DNA of 64,000 nucleotides from Alphaproteobacteria bacterium (GCA_017480385.1 JAFVAT010000013.1:16808-80807); one strand, 5' to 3'. Positions 54,231 to 63,850 are shown, counted from the first letter of the stretch. Numbers and translations: made by a program. Notes: generated from the sequence alone by a model not told the origin.

Positions 54231-55322
54231 TTAGTTTTCCTCTTGCTGCGGCAGAGATTTGCCCTTAAGCCGGTAAACGTACTTGATCACTTCCGCTACA
54301 GCCGCATAATGCTCCGTCGGAATGGGAGAGTCAATTTCTACCGAAGCGTACAGCGCGCGGGCCAACGGCGGGTTTTCAACAATCGGCACATCATTGGCCG
54401 CTGCAACTTCCTTGATTTTCAGCGCGATAAAATCCTGCCCTTTGGCGACAACGACCGGCTCTTCCATGCCCTCCTCCGGTTCATAACGCAGCGCCACGGC
54501 AAAATGCGTCGGGTTCATCACGACAACGGAAGCTTTCGGCACATTCGCCATCATACGTTTGCGCAGCCGGTCCATGCGAATGGAACGCAGCCGCATTTTA
54601 ATCTGCGGATCGCCTTCCATTTGCTTGTATTCGTCCTTGACTTCCTGTTTTGTCATGCGCTGACGTTTCAAATAAGAAAATTTCTGATAAAAATAGTCGG
54701 CAAAGGCGATGACGAAAATAATCATGACCATTGTCAATAGAATCAACAGCAAAAGCTTATAAAGCAGCGCTAAAACCGATGCCGTATCAAAGGCCGACGT
54801 ATTTAAAATATCAAGGATTCTCGGCTTGACGATCAGCCATGCCGCATAACCGACCGCCGCGATTTTAAAAATGCCCTTAATCATATCGACGATCTTGGCT
54901 TTGGTAATAAATTCTTTCGCGTTAGCGAACAGATTGACGCGTTCCCATTTGATTTCCATGCGTTTCGGCGCATACAAAAAACCGATCTGCACAAAAGCCG
55001 ATGCCGCCGCCAAAATCATAAACAGCCCTAACGGCAGCAGCAAAACGATAAACAGCTCCAGCGACGTTTCCTGCAATAAATCCCGCAACCCCAACGGATC
55101 AACCGGCAACTCCGAGGGACGTTCGATGAATTTCAAAGAAAGAGCCGTCGTTTTTTTCATCACATACGGCGCCAGCCCCCACAGCATCATCAGGGCGGCA
55201 AACAGCATAAACCAACTTTTTACCTCTTGCGATAACGGAACATTCCCTTCTTCGCGGGCTCGCTCCAGTTTTCGTTCTGAAGCTTCTTCCGTCTTCGAGG
55301 ATTCATCTTGTTCGTCAGCCAT
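54231..55322 (-). CDS. flhB: Flagellar export protein FlhB
   Basis: FlhB is the switch protein of the flagellar type III export gate. The 363-residue product has four membrane helices between about 35 and 210. A cytoplasmic domain with the autocleavage motif NPTH at residues 270-273 follows. Its length and the KTEEASERKLERAREEG start are typical. It belongs to the operon flgB-flgC-fliE-fliQ-fliR-flhB-cckA-cysQ. Confidence 0.96.
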   Translation of the reverse strand: MADEQDESSKTEEASERKLERAREEGNVPLSQEVKSWFMLFAALMMLWGLAPYVMKKTTALSLKFIERPSELPVDPLGLRDLLQETSLELFIVLLLPLGLFMILAAASAFVQIGFLYAPKRMEIKWERVNLFANAKEFITKAKIVDMIKGIFKIAAVGYAAWLIVKPRILDILNTSAFDTASVLALLYKLLLLILLTMVMIIFVIAFADYFYQKFSYLKRQRMTKQEVKDEYKQMEGDPQIKMRLRSIRMDRLRKRMMANVPKASVVVMNPTHFAVALRYEPEEGMEEPVVVAKGQDFIALKIKEVAAANDVPIVENPPLARALYASVEIDSPIPTEHYAAVAEVIKYVYRLKGKSLPQQEEN

Positions 55323-55328
55323 TTTTTC

Positions 55329-56090
55329 CTACAAAGCAAAGTGACGCAGCGTATTTTGAAAGAAATCCAAGAACCACCACATCATAACCGGCAGCGAGAC
55401 CATTAACAAGGCCAATCCCAAGTATACCTGCAAAGGCATCACAATGAAAATAATATTCAGCTGAGGCATCAGCCGCGACATCACCCCCATTGAAGAATAC
55501 ATCAAAATAATCATAATGATAAACGGCGAACCGATTTGGAATCCATAGGTAAAAGCGCCGCTTAATGCTCTGACCAGCGCCTTCATCATATCGCCGGTCA
55601 GCAGGGATTCTCCAACGGGAAACGTTTCGTAACTGGCCAAAACGCCGGCCAGCATCACCTGATGCAAATCCGTCACGACGATTAATAAAAGGGCGCACAA
55701 TGTCAAAAAGCTGGTTAAAACCGTAGACTGGACATTGGTCTGCGGATCCATCAGCGTCGCATTGGAAAAGCTGGTCGCCATAGAGGCATTGACACCGACC
55801 AGATCTATCGCCGTCATTAAAAAATAAGGAAAAAGTCCTAAAAAAACGCCGACAGTAATTTCAATCAGCAGCATGCGGAACAGTTCCGGCACATTTTCCG
55901 GCGGAGCAGGCATTTCAGCGCCCAGCACAGGCGTCAGCATAACGGCCAAAGCCAATGCGAAAATCAAGCGCACGCGCGTCGGAATATAGGCCGCCGAATA
56001 AAACGGCATAAATAAAAAAGCGCCGCCCAAGCGCGCAAACACAAACAAAAAATGGTACAGCTCCAAAGACAGCAGCTTTTCCCAATCCAT
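55329..56090 (-). CDS. fliR: Flagellar biosynthesis protein FliR
   Basis: FliR is an integral part of the flagellar export gate with FliP and FliQ. The 253-residue product has about six membrane segments and the family motifs RLGGAFLFMPFYSAAYIPTR and GVNASMATSFSNATLMDPQT (each quoted to at most 20 residues). It is two bases downstream of fliQ and six upstream of flhB. fliP and fliO are not in the window. Confidence 0.94.
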   Translation of the reverse strand: MDWEKLLSLELYHFLFVFARLGGAFLFMPFYSAAYIPTRVRLIFALALAVMLTPVLGAEMPAPPENVPELFRMLLIEITVGVFLGLFPYFLMTAIDLVGVNASMATSFSNATLMDPQTNVQSTVLTSFLTLCALLLIVVTDLHQVMLAGVLASYETFPVGESLLTGDMMKALVRALSGAFTYGFQIGSPFIIMIILMYSSMGVMSRLMPQLNIIFIVMPLQVYLGLALLMVSLPVMMWWFLDFFQNTLRHFAL

Positions 56091-56092
56091 GT

Positions 56093-56362
56093 TTATATTC
56101 CCAGTTCGATGATACGATCAAACAGGCCAACCGCAAATTTTTTAAGCTGATCAATCATAAACGGCAGCAAAAAAATCAGCGCCAGACACACCAATAAAAT
56201 CTTGGGCACAAAGACCAGCGTCATTTCCTGAATTTGTGTCAATGTCTGAAACAGGCTGATCAGCAGACCGACAATCATGGCGATCAGCAAAAGAGGCCCG
56301 GTAATCAGCAATAATGTGTAAATTGCTTCCTTGCCGATTTCAACAACCATTATTTCCGTCAT
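56093..56362 (-). CDS. fliQ: Flagellar biosynthesis protein FliQ
   Basis: FliQ is a two-helix membrane component of the export gate. The 89-residue product has helices at about 17-39 and 52-74, with the conserved LISLFQTLTQIQEMTLVFVP stretch between them. The first of two in-frame ATGs is used; the second (codon 5) is also possible. Confidence 0.95.
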   Translation of the reverse strand: MTEIMVVEIGKEAIYTLLLITGPLLLIAMIVGLLISLFQTLTQIQEMTLVFVPKILLVCLALIFLLPFMIDQLKKFAVGLFDRIIELGI

Positions 56363-56377
56363 GACGCGTGCCTTTCC

Positions 56378-56689
56378 CTAAATGGGCATCTGCATGATTT
56401 CCTGATACGCGGAAACGACTTTGTCACGCACGGCAACAACTGTTTGCAAAGCGACTTCGGCATTGGAAACAGCCATGACAACGTCCTGCATGTCCGCCGT
56501 ACCTTTCACGGCTTTTATGCTGAGCAGTTCGGCCTGCTTGTTGTCTTCTTCCGCCTGAACAGCCGCCGAACGCAACAAAGAGGAAAAAGTTCCCTCCGGA
56601 GACACGGTCGGTTCCGCCGCTGACGGAATGACCTGTCTGGCCGCGGCGGCCTGATATGCCGAAAGAGCTTTGGAGACTTCATTGACCAT
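56378..56689 (-). CDS. fliE: Flagellar hook-basal body protein FliE
   Basis: FliE links the MS ring and the proximal rod. The 103-residue product has the typical C-terminal motif DVVMAVSNAEVALQTVVAVR followed by RDKVVSAYQEIMQMPI. AAGGAA precedes the ATG. It lies between flgC and fliQ. Confidence 0.94.
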   Translation of the reverse strand: MVNEVSKALSAYQAAAARQVIPSAAEPTVSPEGTFSSLLRSAAVQAEEDNKQAELLSIKAVKGTADMQDVVMAVSNAEVALQTVVAVRDKVVSAYQEIMQMPI

Positions 56690-56721
56690 TGCTGTAGTTC
56701 CTTATCTGTTAAATCGGCGGA

Positions 56722-57132
56722 TTAACGGATCAAATCCAATGTCTTCGCCATCATTTCCTTTGAAACGGAGATCACGTTCAAATTTGCTTCGTACGTTCTC
56801 TGCGCTTCTTTCATGTCCATTGTTTCTACCAGCGGATTCACATTCGGCAGCAGCACATATCCGTCCGCGCCGGCGGCGACATGATTAGGATCGTACTTGC
56901 GTTCCAGCTGACTTCTGTCCCGCGATACACGGCTAACTTTCACCAATTCGGCGCCTGTATCCCGATCCAGTTCGTTGCGAAACGTCACCACTTTGCGCCG
57001 GTAAGGCAGTCCCCCGGGCGTTTTGGCCAGAGAATCCGCGTTCGCCAAGTTTTCGGAAATAACGCGCAGGCGCTGTGCCTGGGCCTTCATGCCGGAGGAG
57101 GCTATTGTTTTACTGAGCGTCAAATCGTCCAT
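56722..57132 (-). CDS. flgC: Flagellar rod protein FlgC
   Basis: FlgC is a proximal rod subunit exported by the flagellar system. The 136-residue product has the rod N-terminal motif SENLANADSLAKTPGG and the C-terminal motif NVNPLVETMDMKEAQRTYEA. A GAAGGAG site precedes the ATG, 20 bases after flgB. Confidence 0.96.
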   Translation of the reverse strand: MDDLTLSKTIASSGMKAQAQRLRVISENLANADSLAKTPGGLPYRRKVVTFRNELDRDTGAELVKVSRVSRDRSQLERKYDPNHVAAGADGYVLLPNVNPLVETMDMKEAQRTYEANLNVISVSKEMMAKTLDLIR

Positions 57133-57151
57133 TTAAATTCTCCTTCCCCGT

Positions 57152-57598
57152 TTATTTCAAGCCCAATGCCGTTCCCAGCAGAGCCGCGTTTTTCTTGAAC
57201 AAGGCTGTTACCTGTTCATGCTGCGTGCGTGTTTCGTCAACCTTGGCCATTTGTTCTTCCAAAATGACGCCGTTCTTATCAATGCTGGTTTCGAACGGTC
57301 GACGGCCTTCTCTGACGCGCGCTTTGCCATCGGCAATCGGCGAAAGATGATTGACATTTGTTTTTGCGATTTTCGTTTCGCCGGAGCCGCGCGTTCTGTG
57401 CGCCGGATTTGTGCGCATCATCGGCACATGTTTGCTTTCGCCGACAAATTCTTTAAACGTCAGCGGTTCGATATCAGACGGCATAAAGTTCGGCGTATCT
57501 CCGTTCGCGATATTGTGAGCCAAAACGGTCTGACGCTGCGCCAGCCAGCGCATTTTTTCCCCGCTCATTTGATACAGCGTTAAATTTTGCAAATCCAT
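57152..57598 (-). CDS. flgB: Flagellar rod protein FlgB
   Basis: FlgB is the most proximal rod subunit. The 148-residue product has the motif LAHNIANGDTPNFMPSDIEP and a helical C-terminus with VTALFKKNAALLGTALGLK. It is the first gene of the operon, with AAAGGAG upstream. A TATAAT lies at 57668-57673 on the minus strand without a good -35, which might reflect a flagellar regulator. Confidence 0.94.
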   Translation of the reverse strand: MDLQNLTLYQMSGEKMRWLAQRQTVLAHNIANGDTPNFMPSDIEPLTFKEFVGESKHVPMMRTNPAHRTRGSGETKIAKTNVNHLSPIADGKARVREGRRPFETSIDKNGVILEEQMAKVDETRTQHEQVTALFKKNAALLGTALGLK

Positions 57599-57776
57599 TT
57601 GTGACTCCTTTGTGATTATGATTGTGCGTTTATTTCTTTAAAAAAACGTGAATTTCATCACCGCAGAATTATATGCAAAAATCATGCCGTTTTTTGTTTT
57701 TATTTTCCTTTGCAAAATATTCCGGTTCGTCTTATGCCAGAACCAACATTGTCTTTCATTTTTACGAGGTCTTTTT

Positions 57777-58112
57777 ATGCACGCCGTTCTTCCCGTTCTT
57801 TTGCTGGTTTGCTCCAATGTGTTCATGACATTTGCGTGGTACGGCCACTTAAAGTTTAAATCAACCGCATTGTGGGCGGTCATTCTGATCAGCTGGGGAA
57901 TCGCCTTTTTCGAATACTGTTTGCAGGTGCCGGCCAACAGAATCGGGCACGAATATTACTCTGCCGCGCAGCTGAAGGGATTACAGGAAATCATTACGCT
58001 TAGCGTATTTGCCGTCTTTTCGATTTTCTATCTGGGAGAAGAGCTGCGCTGGAACCATATCGCCGGCTTTGTTTTGCTGGTCGTTGCCGGCGCTTTGATT
58101 TTTAAAAAATAA
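57777..58112 (+). CDS. DUF486 (DMT-like) small membrane protein
   Basis: The 111-residue product has four membrane helices and the typical DUF486 segment FMTFAWYGHLKFK, then SWGIAFFEYCLQVPANRIG. Function of the family is not established; it resembles half of a drug/metabolite transporter. The start at the internal ATG is supported by GAGG upstream. The longer frame begins in the flgB promoter region. Confidence 0.9.
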   Translation: MHAVLPVLLLVCSNVFMTFAWYGHLKFKSTALWAVILISWGIAFFEYCLQVPANRIGHEYYSAAQLKGLQEIITLSVFAVFSIFYLGEELRWNHIAGFVLLVVAGALIFKK

Positions 58113-58186
58113 ACTTTTAAACCGTAGCCAAGAACGTCTTTTTCAGGTATGATAATTCATTCTTTTTTTTAATGGAGCATATAAGC

Positions 58187-59125
58187 ATGGAAGTATTCGT
58201 CATATTTTTGATTGTTCTTGCCTTTTTTGCCATTTCTTCCGGTGTCAAAACCGTTCCGCAAGGAATGGAATATACCGTCGAACGTTTCGGCAGATACACA
58301 CATACGTTAAAACCGGGTTTGAATCTGATTATTCCTTTCGTTGACTCAATCGGCGCCAAAGTCAATATGATGGAACAGGTTTTAGACGTCCCGTCTCAGG
58401 AAGTCATTACCAAAGACAATGCCATGGTTACTGTTGACGGCGTTGTGTTCTTTCAGGTTTTGGAAGCTAAAAACGCAGTTTATGAAGTCCGCCAGTTACA
58501 GGTCGCCATTCTGAATTTAGTTATGACAAATATTCGTACCGTTATGGGGTCCATGGATCTGGACGAACTGTTAAGCCAGCGCGATGTGATCAATCATCGC
58601 TTGCTGGAAGTCGTCGATCAGGCGACCGAACCCTGGGGCGTCAAAGTCACGCGCATTGAAATTAAAGACATTACGCCGCCGCGCGATCTGGTTGACGCTA
58701 TGGCCCGCCAAATGAAAGCCGAACGTGACAAACGCGCGCAGATTCTGGAAGCCGAAGGGCTGCGTCAGGCTCAAATTCTGCGTGCCGAAGGGGAAAAGCA
58801 GTCTGCCGTCTTACAGGCGGAAGGCCGCAAAGAAGCTGCCTACCGCGACGCGGAAGCCCGTGAACGTCAGGCTGAAGCTGAAGCGAAAGCGACTGCCTAT
58901 GTTTCCGACGCAATCGGCAAAGGCAACATCAACGCGATCAACTATTTCTTGGGTCAGAAATATCTGGATGCCTTAAAAGAAATCGGAACAGCCGACAATT
59001 CCAAAATGGTCATGCTGCCGATTGAAGCGACCAATATTCTGGGATCGATTGCGGGTATCGGCGAAATCGCCAAGGAAAGTTTAGCCAAGGGAAAAGAAAA
59101 AGCCTCTTCCCGAAGCGTTAAATAA
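58187..59125 (+). CDS. SPFH/band-7 stomatin-like protein (QmcA-like)
   Basis: The 312-residue product has an N-terminal membrane helix (about 3-20) and a band-7 domain with [20 protein letters not shown] and [20 protein letters not shown]. An Ala/Glu-rich coiled coil follows ([18 protein letters not shown]). Such proteins form large ring or cage assemblies in the membrane and pair with NfeD proteins, as here. The start at the second ATG is supported by GGAG; the first ATG, 15 bases earlier, has no site. Confidence 0.93.
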   Translation: MEVFVIFLIVLAFFAISSGVKTVPQGMEYTVERFGRYTHTLKPGLNLIIPFVDSIGAKVNMMEQVLDVPSQEVITKDNAMVTVDGVVFFQVLEAKNAVYEVRQLQVAILNLVMTNIRTVMGSMDLDELLSQRDVINHRLLEVVDQATEPWGVKVTRIEIKDITPPRDLVDAMARQMKAERDKRAQILEAEGLRQAQILRAEGEKQSAVLQAEGRKEAAYRDAEARERQAEAEAKATAYVSDAIGKGNINAINYFLGQKYLDALKEIGTADNSKMVMLPIEATNILGSIAGIGEIAKESLAKGKEKASSRSVK

Positions 59126-59147
59126 CTTATTATAAGGAGCAACCTCT

Positions 59148-59594
59148 ATGATGGCTGTAGCAGATTATTGGTGGTGGTTGTCTGCCGCTGCGGTGTTAAT
59201 GGTGTTGGAAATCATAACGCCGGGTATTTTTTTCATGTGGATCGGGATTGGAGCCTTTATTACGGGTGTGATTTCCGCCCTTATCCCGTCTGCGGCCCCG
59301 GCTTTTCTGGGCTTTGTTTTTGCAATCCTGAGCGTTATTTCCGTTTTTGTCGGCAAAAAAGTCATGAGCAAAAAAACAAATACCGAAGAAAACGGCCTGA
59401 ATAATCGTGCGGCGCAATATATCGGTCGAACCTATCAGGTATATGAACCTATCACGGACGGACGCGGCAAAATTTCTGTCGGCGACACGCTGTGGCTGGC
59501 ATCGGCAAAAACAAACATTGCCGCGAATACCGCTGTTAAAGTGATTGGCGTAAACGGCACTATGCTTGAGGTTGAACCGGTTGATGACAACTAA
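59148..59594 (+). CDS. NfeD-family membrane protein
   Basis: The 148-residue short-form NfeD has about three membrane helices (residues 8-70) and a C-terminal OB-like domain (about 85-148, GRTYQVYEPITDGRGKISVG). NfeD proteins partner with SPFH proteins, and the stomatin-like gene is 22 bases upstream. An AAGGAG site precedes the ATG. Its end overlaps the next gene by 11 bases. Confidence 0.92.
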   Translation: MMAVADYWWWLSAAAVLMVLEIITPGIFFMWIGIGAFITGVISALIPSAAPAFLGFVFAILSVISVFVGKKVMSKKTNTEENGLNNRAAQYIGRTYQVYEPITDGRGKISVGDTLWLASAKTNIAANTAVKVIGVNGTMLEVEPVDDN

Positions 59595-61191
59595 ATTTTC
59601 TTTTGAAACAAGAGTGAGATGCTGCTTTGCGGCTCTCATTCTTGTTTTTATTTTTGCTCCGCTGCTTTTCAGATCAGTTCCGGCAGCTTACTGGTTCCAT
59701 GACAATTTTTTCAACACGCTGCAAATCGCTGAAAATTTTCGGGCAAAAGGCTTCCCGACATTTGACGGCATAACGCCGACAAACGACTTTTCGCTATTCT
59801 GGGGATTGGTTTTAAGCGGCTTATCCGCTGTCGTTTCTTCAAAAACCGTTCTTTTTTTGATTCTGGTTCGCCTGCTGCTTGGATTAGCTTTGGCTTTATC
59901 TTTGTGGCTGCTGAACAAACTGATTGACGCGCTTTGTCTTGAACCGACAAAAGAAGTACGCTTTCTGGCTTTTTCTGCTTTATTGGCCCAGTTTTTATAC
60001 GCCGCGTTTACCGGATCGGACGCCGCTTGGGCCATTCCATGCATTTTTATCAATGCGCTGTGTTTATTAAGCTCTTTAAAAAAGCCCTCTGTTTTATCGG
60101 GCATTGTTTGCGGTTTAAGCGTTTCCTTATGTGCTTTTGTCCGTTTTGACTGCGCCGCTTTTTTCCTGACAGCTCTGCTGGTTTTTTATTTCCAATTCAA
60201 CGGCAAGGCCCCCGTTACAACGAAACAGGCCCTGAAACTTCTTCCCGGACTGATTATCGGGTTGATTCCTTTGATGTTTTATGCAGATCTGCTGCAAACC
60301 AAGTTCGGGTCGCCCGTTCCGGCAGAAACGCTCAGTTGGGGCAAAGCGCAAGGCATGGCCGCCTGGCGCATACTTACCGTCCTTTTTTTCGAACCGCTTC
60401 GCTATGCTATACGTATACCGCAGGCAACGGCTCTGATTCCGTTTCCGACAATCCTGCTGGCCCTTGTCGCCTACACGTCCTTTCCATGGTTAGAACAAGA
60501 ACAGACGCCAAAAGACACTGTTTTTTACACTTTAATTTGGTACCCGATCATCTATCTGGCCGCCATTGCCATAATGACATTTATCGCTCTGCCTGAATAC
60601 GCTTTTTACCCGTTTGCAGTCGGAACACCGTTCGCCTTTGTTTTCGCCGCGAATAAAATCAATACGCAAATCATGGAGAAAGAAAAAAATCAGGCGCGCC
60701 TCACATGGCTGATTTTAGGCGTCTTGTTCGTCCTTGTGGCTTTCAGCCTAGCCATAAAACCACGCTCTGCAGGTTATGTCCATATTGCCGATGCCGTTGC
60801 GGAATTTGCCGATCAGCATCAGGGCCGCTATGCCATGAGTTTCGGCGCCGGCTTTGTTTCTTCAATCAAGGACATCACTATGACACGGTTGGACGGCATG
60901 GCCGAAGACTTGGATATGCTAAAAAGGATAGAGGCTCAAGAAAACCTGAACAAAGCTTTTCAAAAGTATCAGATTGATTACTATGTTGCTATTAATCCCA
61001 ATATCAACAAAGGGTGCTATTCCGTTCGGGAGCCGGTCCAAAACCGCTTCGGCGGCACAAATAAAGGCATGAACGACTGGCTGTGCATGGCCCCTGTTTT
61101 TGAAAAACAAATCACCCCTAAATTAAAAGTCGTGATTTTCAAAACAAACAAGGGCGAAAAAACAGCGTCGGAACAACCTAAAATTTTCTGA
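59584..61191 (+). CDS. Polytopic membrane protein, GT-C glycosyltransferase-like
   Basis: The 535-residue product has about ten membrane helices. The first extracytoplasmic loop contains YWFHDNFFNTLQIAENFRAKG and DGITPTNDFSLFWG. An aromatic/acidic first loop is typical for GT-C enzymes that use lipid-linked sugars. A soluble C-terminal part (about 400-535) has several cysteines. I cannot assign a substrate. The ATG overlaps the NfeD stop by 11 bases and no better start is seen. Confidence 0.75.
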   Translation: MTTKFSFETRVRCCFAALILVFIFAPLLFRSVPAAYWFHDNFFNTLQIAENFRAKGFPTFDGITPTNDFSLFWGLVLSGLSAVVSSKTVLFLILVRLLLGLALALSLWLLNKLIDALCLEPTKEVRFLAFSALLAQFLYAAFTGSDAAWAIPCIFINALCLLSSLKKPSVLSGIVCGLSVSLCAFVRFDCAAFFLTALLVFYFQFNGKAPVTTKQALKLLPGLIIGLIPLMFYADLLQTKFGSPVPAETLSWGKAQGMAAWRILTVLFFEPLRYAIRIPQATALIPFPTILLALVAYTSFPWLEQEQTPKDTVFYTLIWYPIIYLAAIAIMTFIALPEYAFYPFAVGTPFAFVFAANKINTQIMEKEKNQARLTWLILGVLFVLVAFSLAIKPRSAGYVHIADAVAEFADQHQGRYAMSFGAGFVSSIKDITMTRLDGMAEDLDMLKRIEAQENLNKAFQKYQIDYYVAINPNINKGCYSVREPVQNRFGGTNKGMNDWLCMAPVFEKQITPKLKVVIFKTNKGEKTASEQPKIF

Positions 61192-61197
61192 AAAAAA

Positions 61198-61226
61198 TTG
61201 ACAAAAAAAACAAAGAAACCTATCCT
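61198..61226 (+). promoter_or_regulatory. Near-consensus promoter of the first metallopeptidase-like gene
   Basis: TTGACA, exactly 17 bases, TATCCT, ending 40 bases before the ATG. The -35 is perfect and the -10 matches four of six. Confidence 0.75.
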
Positions 61227-61266
61227 TTTTTAAAAATTTACCTGATTTGAATGTGGAGTCATTTTT

Positions 61267-62433
61267 ATGTCCTTTTTGTCCGATCTTTTTAAAAGAAAGC
61301 CTAAAGAACCCGAACCGCCCAGAACCCGGCAGGATATGGAGGATTCTCTTTCTGTTCAATACGTGGAAACGTACACGATCGACACAGCGCAAAGGACTTT
61401 GCAACATTCTTTTACAAAACAGCGCCCCCCTCAGGAAGAAGAAGCCAAACAGCTCAAAGAAGTCTTTGATTTAATCGCTTCCGTTCCACAGGGACAAAAG
61501 CTGCTGGATGAGGTTGCTCAGGGCGGATATGAATTTTTCTTTGAAACCACACGCGGTGCGAATGACGGTTGCATGTACGCCGGCACAAAAAAAATCATGC
61601 TCTGTCCGTGCCAGCATTCCAGCATAGCCGGATTGGCCGCCACGGCTTTTCATGAAATGACGCACGCCGTTCAAAATGACAGGACAAAAGGTAAGCTGGA
61701 TTATAAATGCGCCAATATGAACATGGCCGATCAGTTCAAATTTCAACGCGCGGCTGAGGCGGCGGCTTGGACGGAAGAAGCCAAATTTGCTTATCAAATC
61801 AGGGATCAGCACCCCGATGTGGAACGGCATGTCGCAAAATTTCCGATGTATCAGGCTTTTGCCGAAGAAATGGAAAAATCCGGCGATATGGCCAAAGCCG
61901 GAGAGGCATGCTTTAAAGCTTGGTACGGCTATAAGCATTATCAGACAGCGTATGAAGCCAATCACGTTGAAAATATTTCTTACTTTATCGGACAAGGGTG
62001 CATCAGAAAGGAAGACACACTGGCCGAATCAATGTCTTCTGAAGACGTTTTGAAAAACGTTTTCGTGTCCGATGATATTAAACAAAATATTTCACCCGAT
62101 TTTTTAACATCGAAAGAGGCTTTTTCTGTCTCCAAAGAAGCTATTGAAAGATTAGAGAATACCGTAAAGCTCTATTATAAAGACTGGAAACAGGATCCGT
62201 CTTTGCACAACATGTATTCTTATGAAACGGGGCAGACCTACGCTTCTCAGGAACAGCCGAAAGAAGCCGCTGCGGCCTCTGTTCGTCTGCAGGAGCCAAC
62301 AAAAATAATTCCGACAGAGGAAAATCAGTCTTCTAAAACGGACTTGATGAAATCATTGACCAAGCTTGACAAAGCGGCAAAGGTCAAACGAGCGGCGGCG
62401 GCAAAGGCCAAAACTCAAACGGCCCAGCATTAA
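61267..62433 (+). CDS. HEMTH-motif putative zinc metallopeptidase, copy A
   Basis: The 388-residue product has no signal peptide. It opens with a short basic Lys/Arg/Pro-rich segment (FKRKPKEPEPPRTRQDM). The motif HEMTH at residues 129-133 fits HEXXH zinc peptidases. About 31 residues later, RAAEAAAWTEEAKFAYQI supplies glutamates (E164, E170, E171) that could be the third ligand. This resembles the DUF6782-type putative metallopeptidases. The C-terminal part contains MYSYETGQTYASQEQPKEAA and a Lys/Ala-rich tail. A GTGGAG site precedes the ATG. A close paralogue follows in tandem. Being leaderless with a variable tail, it could be a cytosolic enzyme or an injected effector; neither is shown. 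Confidence 0.78.
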   Translation: MSFLSDLFKRKPKEPEPPRTRQDMEDSLSVQYVETYTIDTAQRTLQHSFTKQRPPQEEEAKQLKEVFDLIASVPQGQKLLDEVAQGGYEFFFETTRGANDGCMYAGTKKIMLCPCQHSSIAGLAATAFHEMTHAVQNDRTKGKLDYKCANMNMADQFKFQRAAEAAAWTEEAKFAYQIRDQHPDVERHVAKFPMYQAFAEEMEKSGDMAKAGEACFKAWYGYKHYQTAYEANHVENISYFIGQGCIRKEDTLAESMSSEDVLKNVFVSDDIKQNISPDFLTSKEAFSVSKEAIERLENTVKLYYKDWKQDPSLHNMYSYETGQTYASQEQPKEAAAASVRLQEPTKIIPTEENQSSKTDLMKSLTKLDKAAKVKRAAAAKAKTQTAQH

Positions 62434-62449
62434 AACAAATATCGTCCTT

Positions 62450-62479
62450 AAGCCTTTGTTTCGACAGGGGCTTTTTTTT
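62450..62479 (+). terminator. Rho-independent terminator of metallopeptidase copy A
   Basis: AAGCCTTTGT and ACAGGGGCTT pair (two G-U) around a UUCG tetraloop, followed by six to eight T residues, 17 bases after the stop. A very stable intrinsic terminator. Confidence 0.88.
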
Positions 62480-62644
62480 GCGGACAGAAGAAAGGGGTAA
62501 AACAGAATGACAACTTTCAATACATAGCCCTTTATGAAAAATTCATAATAATTTGCCCGTATCCGCCTCTGAATATCGTTCGAATATATCAGTCACACAC
62601 TCTTTAAGAAAACGCCGCCTTTTCTTATAAAAAACCGGAAAACA

Positions 62645-62673
62645 TTGACAAAAAACGGAAAAATTTCTATTAT
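62645..62673 (+). promoter_or_regulatory. Near-consensus promoter of the second metallopeptidase-like gene
   Basis: TTGACA, exactly 17 bases, TATTAT, ending 36 bases before the ATG. Same layout as the promoter of copy A, with an even better -10. The 170 bases before it, after the copy A terminator, hold no gene or clear structure. Confidence 0.8.
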
Positions 62674-62709
62674 TTTTTTGATTTTTCATCATAGGGGGAG
62701 CAATATTTT

Positions 62710-63837
62710 ATGTCTTTTTTCGATTTCTTCAAAAGAAAACCAAAAGAACCCGAACCACCCAGAACCCGACAGGATATGGAAAAGTCCTTAACGGTTAATG
62801 ATTTATATACAAGATCCATTCCAACGGCGCGGGGAACATTGCAGCACTCCTTCCAAAAAAAACGCGCCCCGCAGGAAGATGAAAAAAAGCTGCTGAAAGA
62901 GGCGTTTGATCTGCTTGCTTCCGTCCCGCAGGGGCAAAAGCTGTTGGACGAGGCCGTAAAGGCAGGATATGACGTGCATTTTGAATCTTTTTGCGGTTCA
63001 GCACTGGGCAGCATGTCTCCAAGTTCAAAAAAAATCATGCTTTCTTCCGGTCATTTGCGGAATCCTGCCGTATTGGCGATAACAGCCGTTCATGAAATGA
63101 CTCATGTCATTCAACAGGAGCGGACCGGCCTCTTGGGAAATCAAAGCGCCGGATTAACTCTGGCCGATCAGTTTAAATTCCACCGGGCCGCCGAAGCCGC
63201 TGCTTGTACGGAAGAAGCCAAATTCGCTTATCAAATCAGAGATCAGCACCCTGAAATTGAAAGCCGCATGGAAGGTATCCCGATGTATCAGGCTTTTGTC
63301 AAAGAAATGGAAAAATCGGGCGATATGGCCAAAGCCGGCGAAGCCTGCTTTAAAGCTTGGTACAGCTATAAACATTATCAGACGGCTTATGAAGCAAATC
63401 ATGTCCGGAGTTTTTCCAGTTTTATGAACGACAGCTTTGTTTGGAAAAAACGCGGCATTGATTCCGAGGCAGTATTGAACGGCGTGTTCTTTTCTGAAGA
63501 TATACGGCAAAATATTTCACCCGACTTTTTAACTTCGAAAGAAGCTTTTTCCATTTCGGAAAAGGCGCGTGAACAGTTAGAAGCCCAAGCCGCCGCTAGT
63601 ATTGGGAAAAAAGATACGTCTTTACGCAATATGTATTCTTATGAAACGGGACAGACTTACGCCTCTCAGGAACAACCGAAAGAAGCCGCTGCCGCTTCCA
63701 TTGCTCCACAAAGGCCGATGACAACTTCGACAGAGACGAAAACGGGGATGAGAACTGCGTTAGTCCAAATCGACAAAGCGGCCAAGACTAAACAAGCAAT
63801 TGCGGCAAAGGCAAAAAGTCAAACGGCCCAACATTAA
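62710..63837 (+). CDS. HEMTH-motif putative zinc metallopeptidase, copy B
   Basis: The 375-residue product is a paralogue of the gene just upstream, near-identical over long stretches (KRKPKEPEPPRTRQDME, EEAKFAYQIRDQHP, EKSGDMAKAGEACFKAWY, ISPDFLTSKEAFS). HEMTH is at 128-132, and the glutamates of AAEAAACTEEAKFA follow. Differences cluster around residues 90-125 and 140-150, next to the active site, and around 245-265, so the copies may cut different targets. No signal peptide. A GGGGGAG site precedes the ATG. Its terminator is damaged (see findings). Confidence 0.78.
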   Translation: MSFFDFFKRKPKEPEPPRTRQDMEKSLTVNDLYTRSIPTARGTLQHSFQKKRAPQEDEKKLLKEAFDLLASVPQGQKLLDEAVKAGYDVHFESFCGSALGSMSPSSKKIMLSSGHLRNPAVLAITAVHEMTHVIQQERTGLLGNQSAGLTLADQFKFHRAAEAAACTEEAKFAYQIRDQHPEIESRMEGIPMYQAFVKEMEKSGDMAKAGEACFKAWYSYKHYQTAYEANHVRSFSSFMNDSFVWKKRGIDSEAVLNGVFFSEDIRQNISPDFLTSKEAFSISEKAREQLEAQAAASIGKKDTSLRNMYSYETGQTYASQEQPKEAAAASIAPQRPMTTSTETKTGMRTALVQIDKAAKTKQAIAAKAKSQTAQH

Positions 63838-63850
63838 AACAAATATCGTC

